Source: Pseudomonadota bacterium
GTDB lineage: Bacteria > Pseudomonadota > Gammaproteobacteria > Burkholderiales > Burkholderiaceae_F
Reading direction: 5' to 3'
DNA length: 38,426 nucleotides
NCBI GenBank assembly: GCA_021825945.1
Contig: JAKAFN010000015.1
Coordinates: 1-38,426, forward strand
A program made the translations under genes and the position numbers. Shown here piece by piece: positions 17,481-25,070 of this stretch; positions within the stretch are counted from its first letter, which is position 1, and each line of letters starts with the position of its first letter. A model generated the notes under the pieces. It worked only from the letters and a program-made list of their open reading frames with translations. It was not told the DNA's origin and ran no database searches.

Positions 17481-18113
17481 ATGAGACGCCGCCGGCATTA
17501 TCCGATCTGCGCTTCGATGCGTCCCGGCCGCGACCGCGGCATCGTTCTCATCGCCGCGCTCGCAGTCCTCCTGATGTTGACCTTGCTCTCGATCGGGATG
17601 TTCCGCAGCCTCGGTCTCGGAGGGCGCATCGCCGGAAATACGCGTGAGAAGGCGCATGCCTTCGCTGCCGCACAGAGCGCATTGCGGCAAGGGGAATCCT
17701 GGTTGGCGAGCGGCGCGGCGACCCCTGCCGTCGCGTGCGGCGGCGTCACGAGCGTGGCCCAGATTTGCAGTGCTTCCTCGTCCCCGATGCCGACGCAGCA
17801 GATGTTCTACAGCGCGCCGTGGAATTTTGGTACGACCTTCATTCCGCCATCGGTCACCGTCAACGGTACCACCAGTTCGGAGGTGACCATCGTGCCGGGG
17901 GCGTCGGCCACGCCAACGCAGACGCAGGCGACGTATCTGTATGCCGATCCGCAGTATTACATCACGTCATTGGGGCCGGACCCATCGAACACCAACGCGA
18001 CGCTCTATCAGGTGACCGCATTGGGGTATGGCGCCAATCCGTCCGCCGTCGCGGTCGTGCAGAGCGTGTATTCGGTGGGCGCGGCGAATCGCTGCATCAC
18101 CCAGCATTGTTGA
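17481..18113 (+). CDS. pilX: Type IV pilus assembly protein PilX
   Basis: A 210-residue protein. A basic N-terminus ends RDRG, then IVLIAALAVLLMLTLLSIGMFRSLGLGGRIAGN, the PilX/PilX_N signature with a hydrophobic helix lacking Glu at +5, as is usual for PilX. HAFAAAQSALRQGESWL follows. The remainder is Ser/Thr/Pro-rich with cysteines near the end (RCITQHC). It acts with PilV, PilW, PilE and PilY1 in a tip priming complex. The start at ATG 17481 has GGAG about 10 nt upstream and lies 1 bp after the pilW stop. An in-frame ATG at 17514 would still keep the helix. Confidence 0.87.
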   Translation: MRRRRHYPICASMRPGRDRGIVLIAALAVLLMLTLLSIGMFRSLGLGGRIAGNTREKAHAFAAAQSALRQGESWLASGAATPAVACGGVTSVAQICSASSSPMPTQQMFYSAPWNFGTTFIPPSVTVNGTTSSEVTIVPGASATPTQTQATYLYADPQYYITSLGPDPSNTNATLYQVTALGYGANPSAVAVVQSVYSVGAANRCITQHC

Positions 18114-18171
18114 CCTGCGGGATTTTCGGGAAGTGACACGACGTGGAAATCTGCCTCTCGGGGAGCGTGGG

Positions 18172-21100
18172 ATGAATCAGCGGAAAATTGCGGATTGGCG
18201 TTCGGACCGTTTTCGATCGTTCGCGTTCCTGCTTCTTCTCGTCCCGGCGATCGCGTCGGCGCAGATGGTTGTTTCGGAGGATTTCACATGCCCGCCGTCG
18301 CAGGTCAACGGTTCGACTGGCTGTCAGATAAGCAACAAGTGGACCGCGATCAACGGCGCCTGCCTTACGGCCGGCCCCGGTAGCCAGGGCAACATCCCGT
18401 CCTGCGTCGGCTTGCCGTATTACGCTAACAAGGGCGATTCGTTCCAGGTCGGCGGATACAACGGGTATCTCGGCGATTCCTCCCCGCCGTCGAGCAACGC
18501 AACCCAGAGCCCCGACCCGCAGGGCTACGGCGCGTTGCGGCTTACCAACGGCTATCCGTATTTATACGAAAACGGTGCCATCGTCTCCTACAACCCGTTC
18601 TCGGCTGGGGAGGGCGTGCAGGTGACGTTCAAGACCATCACGTACCGGGGGAACCGCGGCGGCGGCGGCGGCGACGGTGCGGACGGGATGTCGTTTTTTC
18701 TGCTCGATGCGAGCAAATATCAAGCCGGTTCCAAAGTACTGGGAGCCTTGGGCGGTAGCCTCGGGTATTCCTGTTCCAATGGCAACACTCCCTATGACGG
18801 CCAGACCGGCTACATGGGTCTCGGGATTGACGAGTATGGAAATTTCCTGAATAGGTACGACAACACCGCCACCGGGGTGCCGGCCACTGCGGGCGGCTCG
18901 GGCGATTACCAGTGGAACCGGATCGGCCTGCGGGGCGCGGGCAACGTGTCCTGGGCGTGGCTCAACAGCAATTTTCCTTCGGAGTATCCGTCCACTTTCG
19001 CCCAATATCAGCGCGATATTGCCGTGCAGGAGACCTGCAGTTCCGGAAAGACGATTGGGACGTCGACCCCTGTGGCGGACTATGCGCCGATTCCGGGCGC
19101 CAATACCGTCCTGTCCGGCGTGACCATCGCCAACGAAGGCGCGACGACACGCAGCCAGGCGACCCCGATCGATTACGTCCTCAAGATCACGCCGGACGGA
19201 TTGCTGAGCCTTTCCTATTCGGTCAACGGCGGGGCGCTCACCGAGGTGCTGGCCAACCAGTCGATTACCAGCAACAACGGCAGCTTGCCGTCCCAATTGC
19301 TGTTCGGATTCGCCGGTTCCACCGGGGGCAGCGACAACATTCATGAGATCCTGTGCTTTTCGGCCGGTCCGGCGCAGCAGTCGGCGGCCTCGGCGGCCGT
19401 GAACCTGCCGCAGAATGAGCTGACCACCGGGGCGCAGGTCTATCTTCCGGCCTATCACCAGGAGGACTGGTGGGGGCAACTTACGGCGCAGCTCATCAAC
19501 GTGAGCGGCGGCTTGGTGACCTTCGGCGCGGTCCAGTGGGATGCGTCCTGCGTGCTGACCGGCGGACCTTGCATGAGCATGCAGAACAGCCCGTCGGTCG
19601 GAGCCGAAGGTCCGAGTAGCCGCACCATCCTGTCCTGGAATCCAGCGGGCGGGAGCAACGGGTCCGGCGTCGGCGTGTCGTTCCAATGGGGCAGCCTGTC
19701 GACGGCCGAGAAGAACGCGCTCAACCCGAGTGCGGCGTCGTCCAGCACCAGTCCGCGCCTCGAGTACCTGCGCGGCGACCGATCGAACGAGGTCCCGACC
19801 ACCGGTCCGACCGGCACGCAGATCTATCGCGATCGGACCGGGGTGCTGGGCGACATCATCCACTCGTCGCCGGCCTGGGTCGGGCCGCCGAACGGGGGGG
19901 TGGCCGGTGTCGGCAGTTATGCCAATTTCTGGACCGACCGGTTGTATCCGTCCGCAGGTTCTGCCGAAAACACCGCCAGCAGCACCAACAACTATTCGGC
20001 GTTCTCCAGCCAGTATGCCGGACGCGAAAACGTCGTCTACGTCGGCGCGAACGACGGCATGCTGCACGGGTTCCGGTCGGGAAGCCTGGACAGCAGCGGG
20101 AACCTCGTCACCACGACCTACCCCGACGACGGTTATGAAGTGCTGGCCTATATGCCGGCGACGGTGGTGCAGCAGATCCACTCGATCGCGGCGACGTATG
20201 ACTATTCGAATCCCGGGTATTCGCATATTTTCGGCGTCGACGCGTCTCCGGCCACGGGCGACCTGTTCTATGGCGGGGCATGGCACACCTGGGCCGTCGG
20301 TGGCCTGGGTGCGGGCGGCAGCGCGATCTATGCGCTCGACGTGACGGATCCCACGACGTTCAGCGAGGCCGGTGCGGCGTCGCTGGTCCAGGGCGAGTGG
20401 ACCCCGTCGACGATCCACTGCAGCACGAGCAGCGGCAATTCCCTCTGGAATTGCGGCCAGCACCTGGGGAATACCTATGGCAAGCCGGCGATCTGGCGCT
20501 TTCATGCGGAAAACACCGGTGGGGACGATATGTGGGGGGTGGTGTTCGGCAACGGCTTCCCGAATCGGATCACCGGAAGCATCAGCCAGTCGTCCGGCGG
20601 CACGGCGACGCTCACGGTTGCGCAGGGCACGGGCATCACCGTGGGGCAGACGGTCTTCGGTTCGGGGGTGCCGGCCGGCATGACCATCGTCGCGCAGACG
20701 TCGGGGCCGACGGGGGGGATCGGCACGTATACCGTGAGTGGGTCCTTGTCGTCGGCGATCGCCCCCGAGGCCCTGTATACCGAGGGAAGTTCGGCGGGGA
20801 CGGCCGGCATCTACGTCATGCTGGTCGATCCCGTGACCGGGGCGAAGTCGTTCGCCTATCTCGATACCGGCTACGGACCGAGCCAGGATCCGCTTCACCA
20901 GGGGCGGCCCGACGGCATTGCCTATGTCACCCCGGTCGACCTCGACGGCGACAACACCGTCGATTACGTGTATGCGGGCGATCTCTTCGGCAACGTCTGG
21001 CGGTTCAATCTCACGAGCAAGAGCGCGTCTTCCTGGCATGCATCCACGTATGGCACCGCGTTTGCGACGCCGCTGTTCCGAACGCCCACCCAGGCGATCA

Positions 21101-22020
21101 ACGGCGCGCTCGTCGGACAGCCGATCACGTCGGCGATCGCGCCGACCATGATCACGATGCCAAGCGGCCAGTCCGGCGTGCTGCTGGTGTTCGGGACGGG
21201 CCAGGAGATCCCGTTCACGCCGATTTCGCAGGCGTCCTTTGCGGCCGGGCCGCAGTCGGTGTATGGCGTATGGGACTGGGACATGGCCGGGTGGAACGCG
21301 ATGTCCGGGATGACCTTGGCTTCCGCGTCCGGTGCGATCCCGGAGCCCCTGACGTCATTCGACCTCGCGACACAGACGGTCACGGTGACCAATGGCGGCG
21401 GTTCGAGCGGCGGCTATGAAACCATCTCCAGCCCCAGTTCCGTGTGCTGGTATGGCGCGACCAACTGCGCGAACAACGGCCAGTTCGGTTGGCAGGTCGG
21501 TCTCCCGAACAGCGGCGAGGAGATTCTTTACAGTCCTACGGTGACCCAGGGGATCATGATGATCAACACGGTCATCCCGAGTTCGTCGACCCCATTCTCC
21601 TGCACGTTCATTTATCCCACCGGTTACACGATGTTCCTCGATCCCGCCACGGGGGGGCCGTTCTTCACGACGACCAGCAGCGCGACGTCGGCGCAGACTT
21701 CTGCGATCCTGGGCGCGAACGGCAGCCCATTGATGGCGGGAACGCTGGGGGTGGTCGGCCTTCAGACGGGCGGCACCGGGTCGGTCGCCGTATTCAAGGC
21801 GACCATCAATGGAACGATGGGCACGTACTGGATGACGGGGACGGCGCAGGGAGGCGCTGGCTTCAATTTGGGGGTCGGCGGCACCGGGAGCGGTTCGGGG
21901 GGTACCGGCGGCTCCGGCGGGTCCGGATCCGGCGGCACCTCCATCGGGAATGGGAGCGGGCTCAACGTGCCGGCGGCGCCGGTATCCGCGCACCGGGTCA
22001 CCTGGACCGAACTGCGCTGA
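18172..22020 (+). CDS. pilY1: PilY1-type pilus tip adhesin with N-terminal lectin-like domain
   Basis: A 1282-residue secreted protein. The signal peptide (about 13-31) ends AIASA. Residues about 35-405 resemble an L-type (legume-like) lectin, with GADGMSFFLLD, GGSLGYS and GYMGLGIDEYGNFLNRYDN. PilY1 features begin near 410 (YHQEDWWGQL), followed by the LRGDRSNE and LGDIIHSSPAWVG blocks and the propeller domain (VVYVGANDGMLHGF). An EF-hand-like calcium loop lies at D923-x-D925-x-D927-xxx-D931 followed by YAGDLFGN, as in Pseudomonas PilY1. The C-terminus is a Gly/Ser linker ending VTWTELR. A beta-rich module of about 74 residues is inserted near 800-873. PilY1 sits at the pilus tip and mediates attachment and calcium-controlled extension. 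ATG 18172 follows GGGGAG by about 7 nt. The lectin region stands where the Pseudomonas protein has a von Willebrand A domain. Confidence 0.9.
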   Translation: MNQRKIADWRSDRFRSFAFLLLLVPAIASAQMVVSEDFTCPPSQVNGSTGCQISNKWTAINGACLTAGPGSQGNIPSCVGLPYYANKGDSFQVGGYNGYLGDSSPPSSNATQSPDPQGYGALRLTNGYPYLYENGAIVSYNPFSAGEGVQVTFKTITYRGNRGGGGGDGADGMSFFLLDASKYQAGSKVLGALGGSLGYSCSNGNTPYDGQTGYMGLGIDEYGNFLNRYDNTATGVPATAGGSGDYQWNRIGLRGAGNVSWAWLNSNFPSEYPSTFAQYQRDIAVQETCSSGKTIGTSTPVADYAPIPGANTVLSGVTIANEGATTRSQATPIDYVLKITPDGLLSLSYSVNGGALTEVLANQSITSNNGSLPSQLLFGFAGSTGGSDNIHEILCFSAGPAQQSAASAAVNLPQNELTTGAQVYLPAYHQEDWWGQLTAQLINVSGGLVTFGAVQWDASCVLTGGPCMSMQNSPSVGAEGPSSRTILSWNPAGGSNGSGVGVSFQWGSLSTAEKNALNPSAASSSTSPRLEYLRGDRSNEVPTTGPTGTQIYRDRTGVLGDIIHSSPAWVGPPNGGVAGVGSYANFWTDRLYPSAGSAENTASSTNNYSAFSSQYAGRENVVYVGANDGMLHGFRSGSLDSSGNLVTTTYPDDGYEVLAYMPATVVQQIHSIAATYDYSNPGYSHIFGVDASPATGDLFYGGAWHTWAVGGLGAGGSAIYALDVTDPTTFSEAGAASLVQGEWTPSTIHCSTSSGNSLWNCGQHLGNTYGKPAIWRFHAENTGGDDMWGVVFGNGFPNRITGSISQSSGGTATLTVAQGTGITVGQTVFGSGVPAGMTIVAQTSGPTGGIGTYTVSGSLSSAIAPEALYTEGSSAGTAGIYVMLVDPVTGAKSFAYLDTGYGPSQDPLHQGRPDGIAYVTPVDLDGDNTVDYVYAGDLFGNVWRFNLTSKSASSWHASTYGTAFATPLFRTPTQAINGALVGQPITSAIAPTMITMPSGQSGVLLVFGTGQEIPFTPISQASFAAGPQSVYGVWDWDMAGWNAMSGMTLASASGAIPEPLTSFDLATQTVTVTNGGGSSGGYETISSPSSVCWYGATNCANNGQFGWQVGLPNSGEEILYSPTVTQGIMMINTVIPSSSTPFSCTFIYPTGYTMFLDPATGGPFFTTTSSATSAQTSAILGANGSPLMAGTLGVVGLQTGGTGSVAVFKATINGTMGTYWMTGTAQGGAGFNLGVGGTGSGSGGTGGSGGSGSGGTSIGNGSGLNVPAAPVSAHRVTWTELR

Positions 22021-22039
22021 GCGCGCCAAGGGAGCAGGA

Positions 22040-22549
22040 ATGCAGCGAACCACATCCGATTGGACGGGGCCGCGGGGCTTCACGCTCGTGGAACTCATGA
22101 TCGTTGCCGCGGTCATCGCGATCCTGACCACCATCGCGGTGCCGATGTACAGCAGGCAGATCCGCGAGTCGCGCCGCGCCGACGCGAAGACCGCGCTCCT
22201 GGACCTCGCGTCGCGGGAGGAGCGATATTTCACCGTGAACAACGTCTACACCGGCAACTTGACCGATCTGGGCTACTCGTCGAACAACCCGGTCGGGCTC
22301 GGTTCGGGTTCGACGCCGGACTACTATCTCTGCATCGCCAGCGTGACTGCGGCGACACCCGGAACGGGGACTGCGCCCGGCACGCCGGCGGGGTTCGTGC
22401 TGCAGGCGGCGCCCAACGCCGACCAGACCAGCGATACGTGCGGCGGGTATCAACTCGACAATCTTGGAAACCAGTACAACAGCGCCGGCGCGGGCAATGC
22501 CTGCCCGATGTCGACGGCGGCGACCGCCGCGGTTGCCGGCTGCTGGTGA
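22040..22549 (+). CDS. pilE: Type IV pilin-like protein PilE
   Basis: A 169-residue pilin with a 13-residue leader ending PRG, then FTLVELMIVAAVIAILTTIAVPMYSRQIRESRRADAK (Glu at +5), the PilE family block ALLDLASREERYF, and a C-terminal Cys-bounded D-region (TCGGYQL to the final CW). In minor-pilin operons of this layout PilE is a minor pilin of the tip complex, not necessarily the major subunit. The start is preceded by GGGAGCAGGA. It is the last gene of the operon, and its stop lies only 13 nt before the RNase P RNA. Confidence 0.9.
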   Translation: MQRTTSDWTGPRGFTLVELMIVAAVIAILTTIAVPMYSRQIRESRRADAKTALLDLASREERYFTVNNVYTGNLTDLGYSSNNPVGLGSGSTPDYYLCIASVTAATPGTGTAPGTPAGFVLQAAPNADQTSDTCGGYQLDNLGNQYNSAGAGNACPMSTAATAAVAGCW

Positions 22550-22562
22550 TACAGTCCCCACC

Positions 22563-22900
22563 GCAAAGTTCGCCGGGCGATCGCCGGCAGCATTCCGCTG
22601 CGGGAGGAACGTCCGGACTCCGTAGGGCGGCGTAGCAGGTAACACCTGTCCACCGTGAGGTGAGGATCAGAGCAACAGAGACGAGTCCTTCCATCGCGCG
22701 CGCAAGCCGCGGCGGGAGGGGTGAAACGGGCAATCTCTACGCGGAGCAACACCAAGTAGGCAGCCGATGACCCGGCCCGGGGAGGCTGCGGGTAGGTGGC
22801 TTGAGCCGGCGCGCGAGCGCCGGCCTAGAGAAATGATCGCCACGGCGCGCCCGGTCTTCCGGACGCGCCGCACAGAATCCGGCGTACAGGCGGACTTTGC
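22563..22900 (+). ncRNA. rnpB: RNase P RNA (class A)
   Basis: About 338 nt. The ends pair to form helix P1: GCAAAGUUCGCC at the 5' end with GGCGGACUUUGC at the 3' end, allowing one G-U pair. Conserved core blocks are visible: GAGGAACGUCCGGACUCC (CR I), GUAGCAGGUAAC, the CAGAGCAACAGAGA block (CR II), GGGGUGAAAC, GGAGCAACACCAAGUAGG (CR III), GGCUGCGGGUAGG, GCUUGAGCC, CGGCCUAGA with GAAUGAUCGCCAC (CR IV), and ACAGAAUCCGGC (CR V). Between GUGAAAC and GGAGCAA there is no room for helices P13 and P14, giving a compact form. It is the catalytic RNA that matures tRNA 5' ends. A T5 run (22901-22905) directly follows P1 and may help termination. A TACAGT at 22550-22555, just after the pilE stop, could be a -10 element, but no good -35 is seen. 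Confidence 0.95.
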
Positions 22901-22910
22901 TTTTTCCTGA

Positions 22911-23028
22911 CGGCGACTTCGTCATCGCGAGGCCCCGCAACCCGGCGACTTCGTCATCGCGAGGCCCGCAGGGCCGTGGCGATCCAGCGAGCGGTCTGGT
23001 TGCTTTGGGTCTCGCCCTCACAACGACG
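22911..23028. repeat. REP-like repeated element with a tandem 5' arm
   Basis: A 25-bp sequence beginning CGGCGACTTCGTCATCGCGA occurs at 22911-22935 and again at 22943-22967 (32-bp period). Downstream, 23016-23028 (CCTCACAACGACG) is an imperfect inverted copy of the CGTCATCGCGAGG core, enclosing GCAGGGCCGTGGCGATCCAG. The CGTCATTGCGAGG...GGCAATCC layout is one I recognise from dispersed intergenic palindromic repeats in Proteobacteria. The second copy plus the inverted arm forms one full unit; the first copy is a lone half. Confidence 0.6.
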
Positions 23029-23176
23029 AGCGTTGTGGCGTCACGTCAAGCCTTCTTGATAGTCCACTTTCATAGCGACGTATAACCCATTCATCGGGCA
23101 GCGTTTTTGTGCGCGAATCCCGATGCATTCCGTGCGCTAACCCATTGCGCCGATTGAGAAATCCCTCGTTTTCACC

Positions 23177-23206
23177 TTGACCGCGGAGCGTGCTTTGCTC
23201 TACATT
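23177..23206 (+). promoter_or_regulatory. Sigma-70-like promoter of the dcw cluster
   Basis: TTGACC (23177-23182, 5 of 6 matches to the -35 consensus) and TACATT (23201-23206, 4 of 6 to the -10 consensus) are separated by 18 bp. Transcription would start near 23213, about 100 nt before the mraZ start and just ahead of the MraZ boxes. Confidence 0.55.
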
Positions 23207-23216
23207 CCCTTTCCGG

Positions 23217-23241
23217 TGGGAAAAAGTGGGAGATTGTGGAT
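23217..23241 (+). promoter_or_regulatory. MraZ operator: three TGGGN-type boxes at 10-bp spacing
   Basis: TGGGA at 23217-23221, TGGGA at 23227-23231 and the degenerate TGGAT at 23237-23241 are direct repeats separated by exactly 5 nt. MraZ of Escherichia coli and other bacteria binds TGGGN repeats with 5-nt spacers upstream of its own gene, so this is most likely an autoregulatory site just downstream of the promoter. Confidence 0.7.
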
Positions 23242-23310
23242 TTGTGAGCGCGCACTATCGATGTAACATATTGATTTTGTGTGGCTCTTGAGGTCCGCAT
23301 ACCGAAAATC

Positions 23311-23739
23311 GTGTTTCAGGGAACATCCCGATTGGCGCTCGACCCCAAGGGTCGCATCTCGATGCCCGCACGGCATCGGGATGAGTTGCTGGCCGACTGC
23401 GGCGGGCGGCTGACCTTGACGCGCCACCCGGACGGTTGCCTGCTGCTGTACCCCCGCCCGAAATGGGAGCGCAAGCGCGACGAATTGGCGCAGATGCCGT
23501 ACTCCGCGCGGGGCCTGCAGCGCCTGTTGCTGGGCAGCGCGACCGATGTCGAGCTCGATAGCGCCGGCCGTGTGCTCGTTCCGGCGACGCTGCGGGAGGA
23601 CGCCGCGTTGCAGCGGGAGGTGTCGGTGGTCGGCATGGGGGAGCACTTCGAGTTGTGGGATCCGGAGCGGTTGCGGCAGACGGAGGAGCGCGATCTCGCC
23701 GGTGGGCTGCCGGACGCGGCGGCGGGGTTCTCCTTCTGA
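23311..23739 (+). CDS. mraZ: Transcriptional regulator MraZ
   Basis: A 142-residue protein with two SpoVT-AbrB-like halves, marked by DPKGRISMPARHRDEL (about 12-27) and DSAGRVLVPATLRE (about 82-95). MraZ forms a ring-shaped oligomer that binds TGGGN repeats and regulates the dcw cluster. GTG 23311 is preferred because it gives the family N-terminus MFQGTSRLALD and the normal length; an upstream in-frame GTG at 23281 would add ten residues with no ribosome site. No strong Shine-Dalgarno precedes 23311 either, the nearest GAGG being about 16 nt away, so initiation may be weak. It is the first gene of the cluster, and rsmH follows after 39 bp. Confidence 0.9.
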   Translation: MFQGTSRLALDPKGRISMPARHRDELLADCGGRLTLTRHPDGCLLLYPRPKWERKRDELAQMPYSARGLQRLLLGSATDVELDSAGRVLVPATLREDAALQREVSVVGMGEHFELWDPERLRQTEERDLAGGLPDAAAGFSF

Positions 23740-23778
23740 CGGTCGAGGCCAGTCGGCAATTGCGCATGGTGCGTATGC

Positions 23779-24771
23779 ATGAACAATCTTCCCAGTTCGT
23801 CTCGTTCCGAGGCGCGGGAGCACATTCCGGTGCTCGCCGCGGAAGCCGTGGCGCAACTGGTTTCCGATCCGGATGGCGTCTACGTCGATGCAACGTTCGG
23901 TCGGGGCGGGCATGCGCGACGGATCCTCGACCGATTATCTCCGCGGGGGCGCCTGCTGGCGCTGGATCGGGATCCGGAGGCGGCCGCTTGCGCGGCCGCG
24001 CTGGCGACGGCATGGAACGACTCTCGCTTTGCCTTCATTCCGTCGGAGTTCTCCCGTCTGCGTGCGGTGCTCGCCGAGCGGGGAATTGCGCGGATTCAGG
24101 GGCTGCTGATCGATCTGGGGGTGTCTTCGCCGCAGATCGACGATCCGCGGCGGGGTTTCTCGTTGCGGGCGGACGGCCCGCTCGACATGCGAATGAATCC
24201 TGCGCATGGCCGTTCGGCCGCGCAGTGGCTGGAACAGGTATCGGTCGGCGATTTGGCGCGGGTGCTGCGTGACTATGGCGACGAGCGGTTTGCTGCAGCG
24301 ATTGCAAAGGCGGTTGTGGCTCGCCGGGAGCAGGGACGTCCGTTGCGGACCACTGCCGAACTGGCCGCGCTCGTGGCCGGCGCGGTCCCCGGAAAAAGCC
24401 GCAAGGACCCGCTTCAGCATCCCGCGACGCGCACGTTTCAGGCTATACGGATTTTCGTCAATCAAGAGCTCGAGGAACTGACTTTGGTCCTCGCTGACTC
24501 CCTGACCGTGCTGGCGCCGTCCGGACGCCTGGCGGTCATCAGTTTCCATTCGCTCGAAGACCGCATCGTCAAACGGTTCTTCGCCGAGCACGCCCACCCC
24601 GAGCGCGCATTCGCGCGGATGCCGTTGCGCGAGGCGCAGATGCCGCAGCCCCGGCTGCGCATCCTGGCGCGCATTGCACCGGGCGCCGAGGAAGTGGCGG
24701 AGAATCCGCGCGCCCGTTCCGCCCTGCTGCGGGTTGCCGAGCGCACCGAGGTGTCATGGGGTGGGCCATGA
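23779..24771 (+). CDS. rsmH: 16S rRNA (cytosine(1402)-N(4))-methyltransferase RsmH
   Basis: A 330-residue protein, formerly called MraW. It shows EHIPVLAAEAV, the SAM loop DATFGRGGHA, LLALDRDPEA, LLIDLGVSSPQIDDPRRGFS, DMRMNP, the inserted helical domain (about 150-235) and the conserved KDPLQHPATRTFQAIRIFVNQEL and VISFHSLEDRIVK blocks. It N4-methylates C1402 of 16S rRNA, tuning decoding at the P site. Length and motif order are normal. ATG 23779 is the start giving the usual short leader; no strong ribosome site is visible. The stop overlaps the ftsL start by 4 bp. Confidence 0.96.
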   Translation: MNNLPSSSRSEAREHIPVLAAEAVAQLVSDPDGVYVDATFGRGGHARRILDRLSPRGRLLALDRDPEAAACAAALATAWNDSRFAFIPSEFSRLRAVLAERGIARIQGLLIDLGVSSPQIDDPRRGFSLRADGPLDMRMNPAHGRSAAQWLEQVSVGDLARVLRDYGDERFAAAIAKAVVARREQGRPLRTTAELAALVAGAVPGKSRKDPLQHPATRTFQAIRIFVNQELEELTLVLADSLTVLAPSGRLAVISFHSLEDRIVKRFFAEHAHPERAFARMPLREAQMPQPRLRILARIAPGAEEVAENPRARSALLRVAERTEVSWGGP

Positions 24772-25070
24772 CGCGCTTCGCCGTTCCCGTCCTGGCGGCG
24801 CTGCTCGTGACGAGCGCGCTTGCGCTTGTCACGTCGCAATACCGCACCCGCGAACTGTTCGCGCGCATCGAACTGGCACGCCAGGAAGCCCGGAACCTCA
24901 CGGCCGATGAAACGCAGTTGCGTGTGCAACTTGGCCGGGCGTCACAGCCGGCGGTCGTCGCGGCCGCGGCGGAGCGGTTGGGCATGCGGCCGATCACGCC
25001 GGCGGACATCGCCTTGCTGCCGGCGCGGTCGCCATCGGGCGGCGCGGCGCGATCCGGGGAGGCGCGATGA
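24768..25070 (+). CDS. ftsL: Cell division protein FtsL
   Basis: A 100-residue bitopic protein. A short cytoplasmic start (MTRFA), a transmembrane helix (about 6-24) and a leucine-rich coiled coil (about 28-60) with ELFARIELARQEARNL are followed by LGMRPITPADI, the usual FtsL motif near the end. FtsL pairs with FtsB and recruits and activates FtsW-FtsI with FtsQ at the division site. Identification rests on size, topology and position between rsmH and ftsI as much as on sequence. ATG 24768 forms an ATGA overlap with rsmH, and GGGGTGGG precedes it. The stop overlaps ftsI by 4 bp. Confidence 0.9.
   Translation: MTRFAVPVLAALLVTSALALVTSQYRTRELFARIELARQEARNLTADETQLRVQLGRASQPAVVAAAAERLGMRPITPADIALLPARSPSGGAARSGEAR

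Larger units (their letters stand above)
22901..23310. other. Non-coding gap between rnpB and mraZ
   Basis: About 410 bp without a credible gene. It contains, in order, the T-run after rnpB, a REP-like repeat with an inverted arm (22911-23028), an AT-richer stretch with no recognised feature (about 23040-23170), the mraZ promoter (23177-23206), three MraZ boxes (23217-23241) and the mraZ leader. No tRNA or small ORF was recognised. Confidence 0.7.

Noticed and set aside
18562..21039. Minus-strand open frame of 825 codons opposite pilY1
   Set aside because: There are no motifs or signal peptide, and pilY1 itself has the conserved calcium loop and propeller blocks.
22563..22900. RNase P RNA without helices P13 and P14 as a novel or defective form
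   Set aside because: All conserved core blocks and P1 pairing are intact, and as far as I remember compact forms like this are common in betaproteobacteria.
22911..22967. CRISPR-like pair of direct repeats
   Set aside because: There are only two copies with a 7-bp gap, one belongs to a palindromic element, and no cas gene is near.
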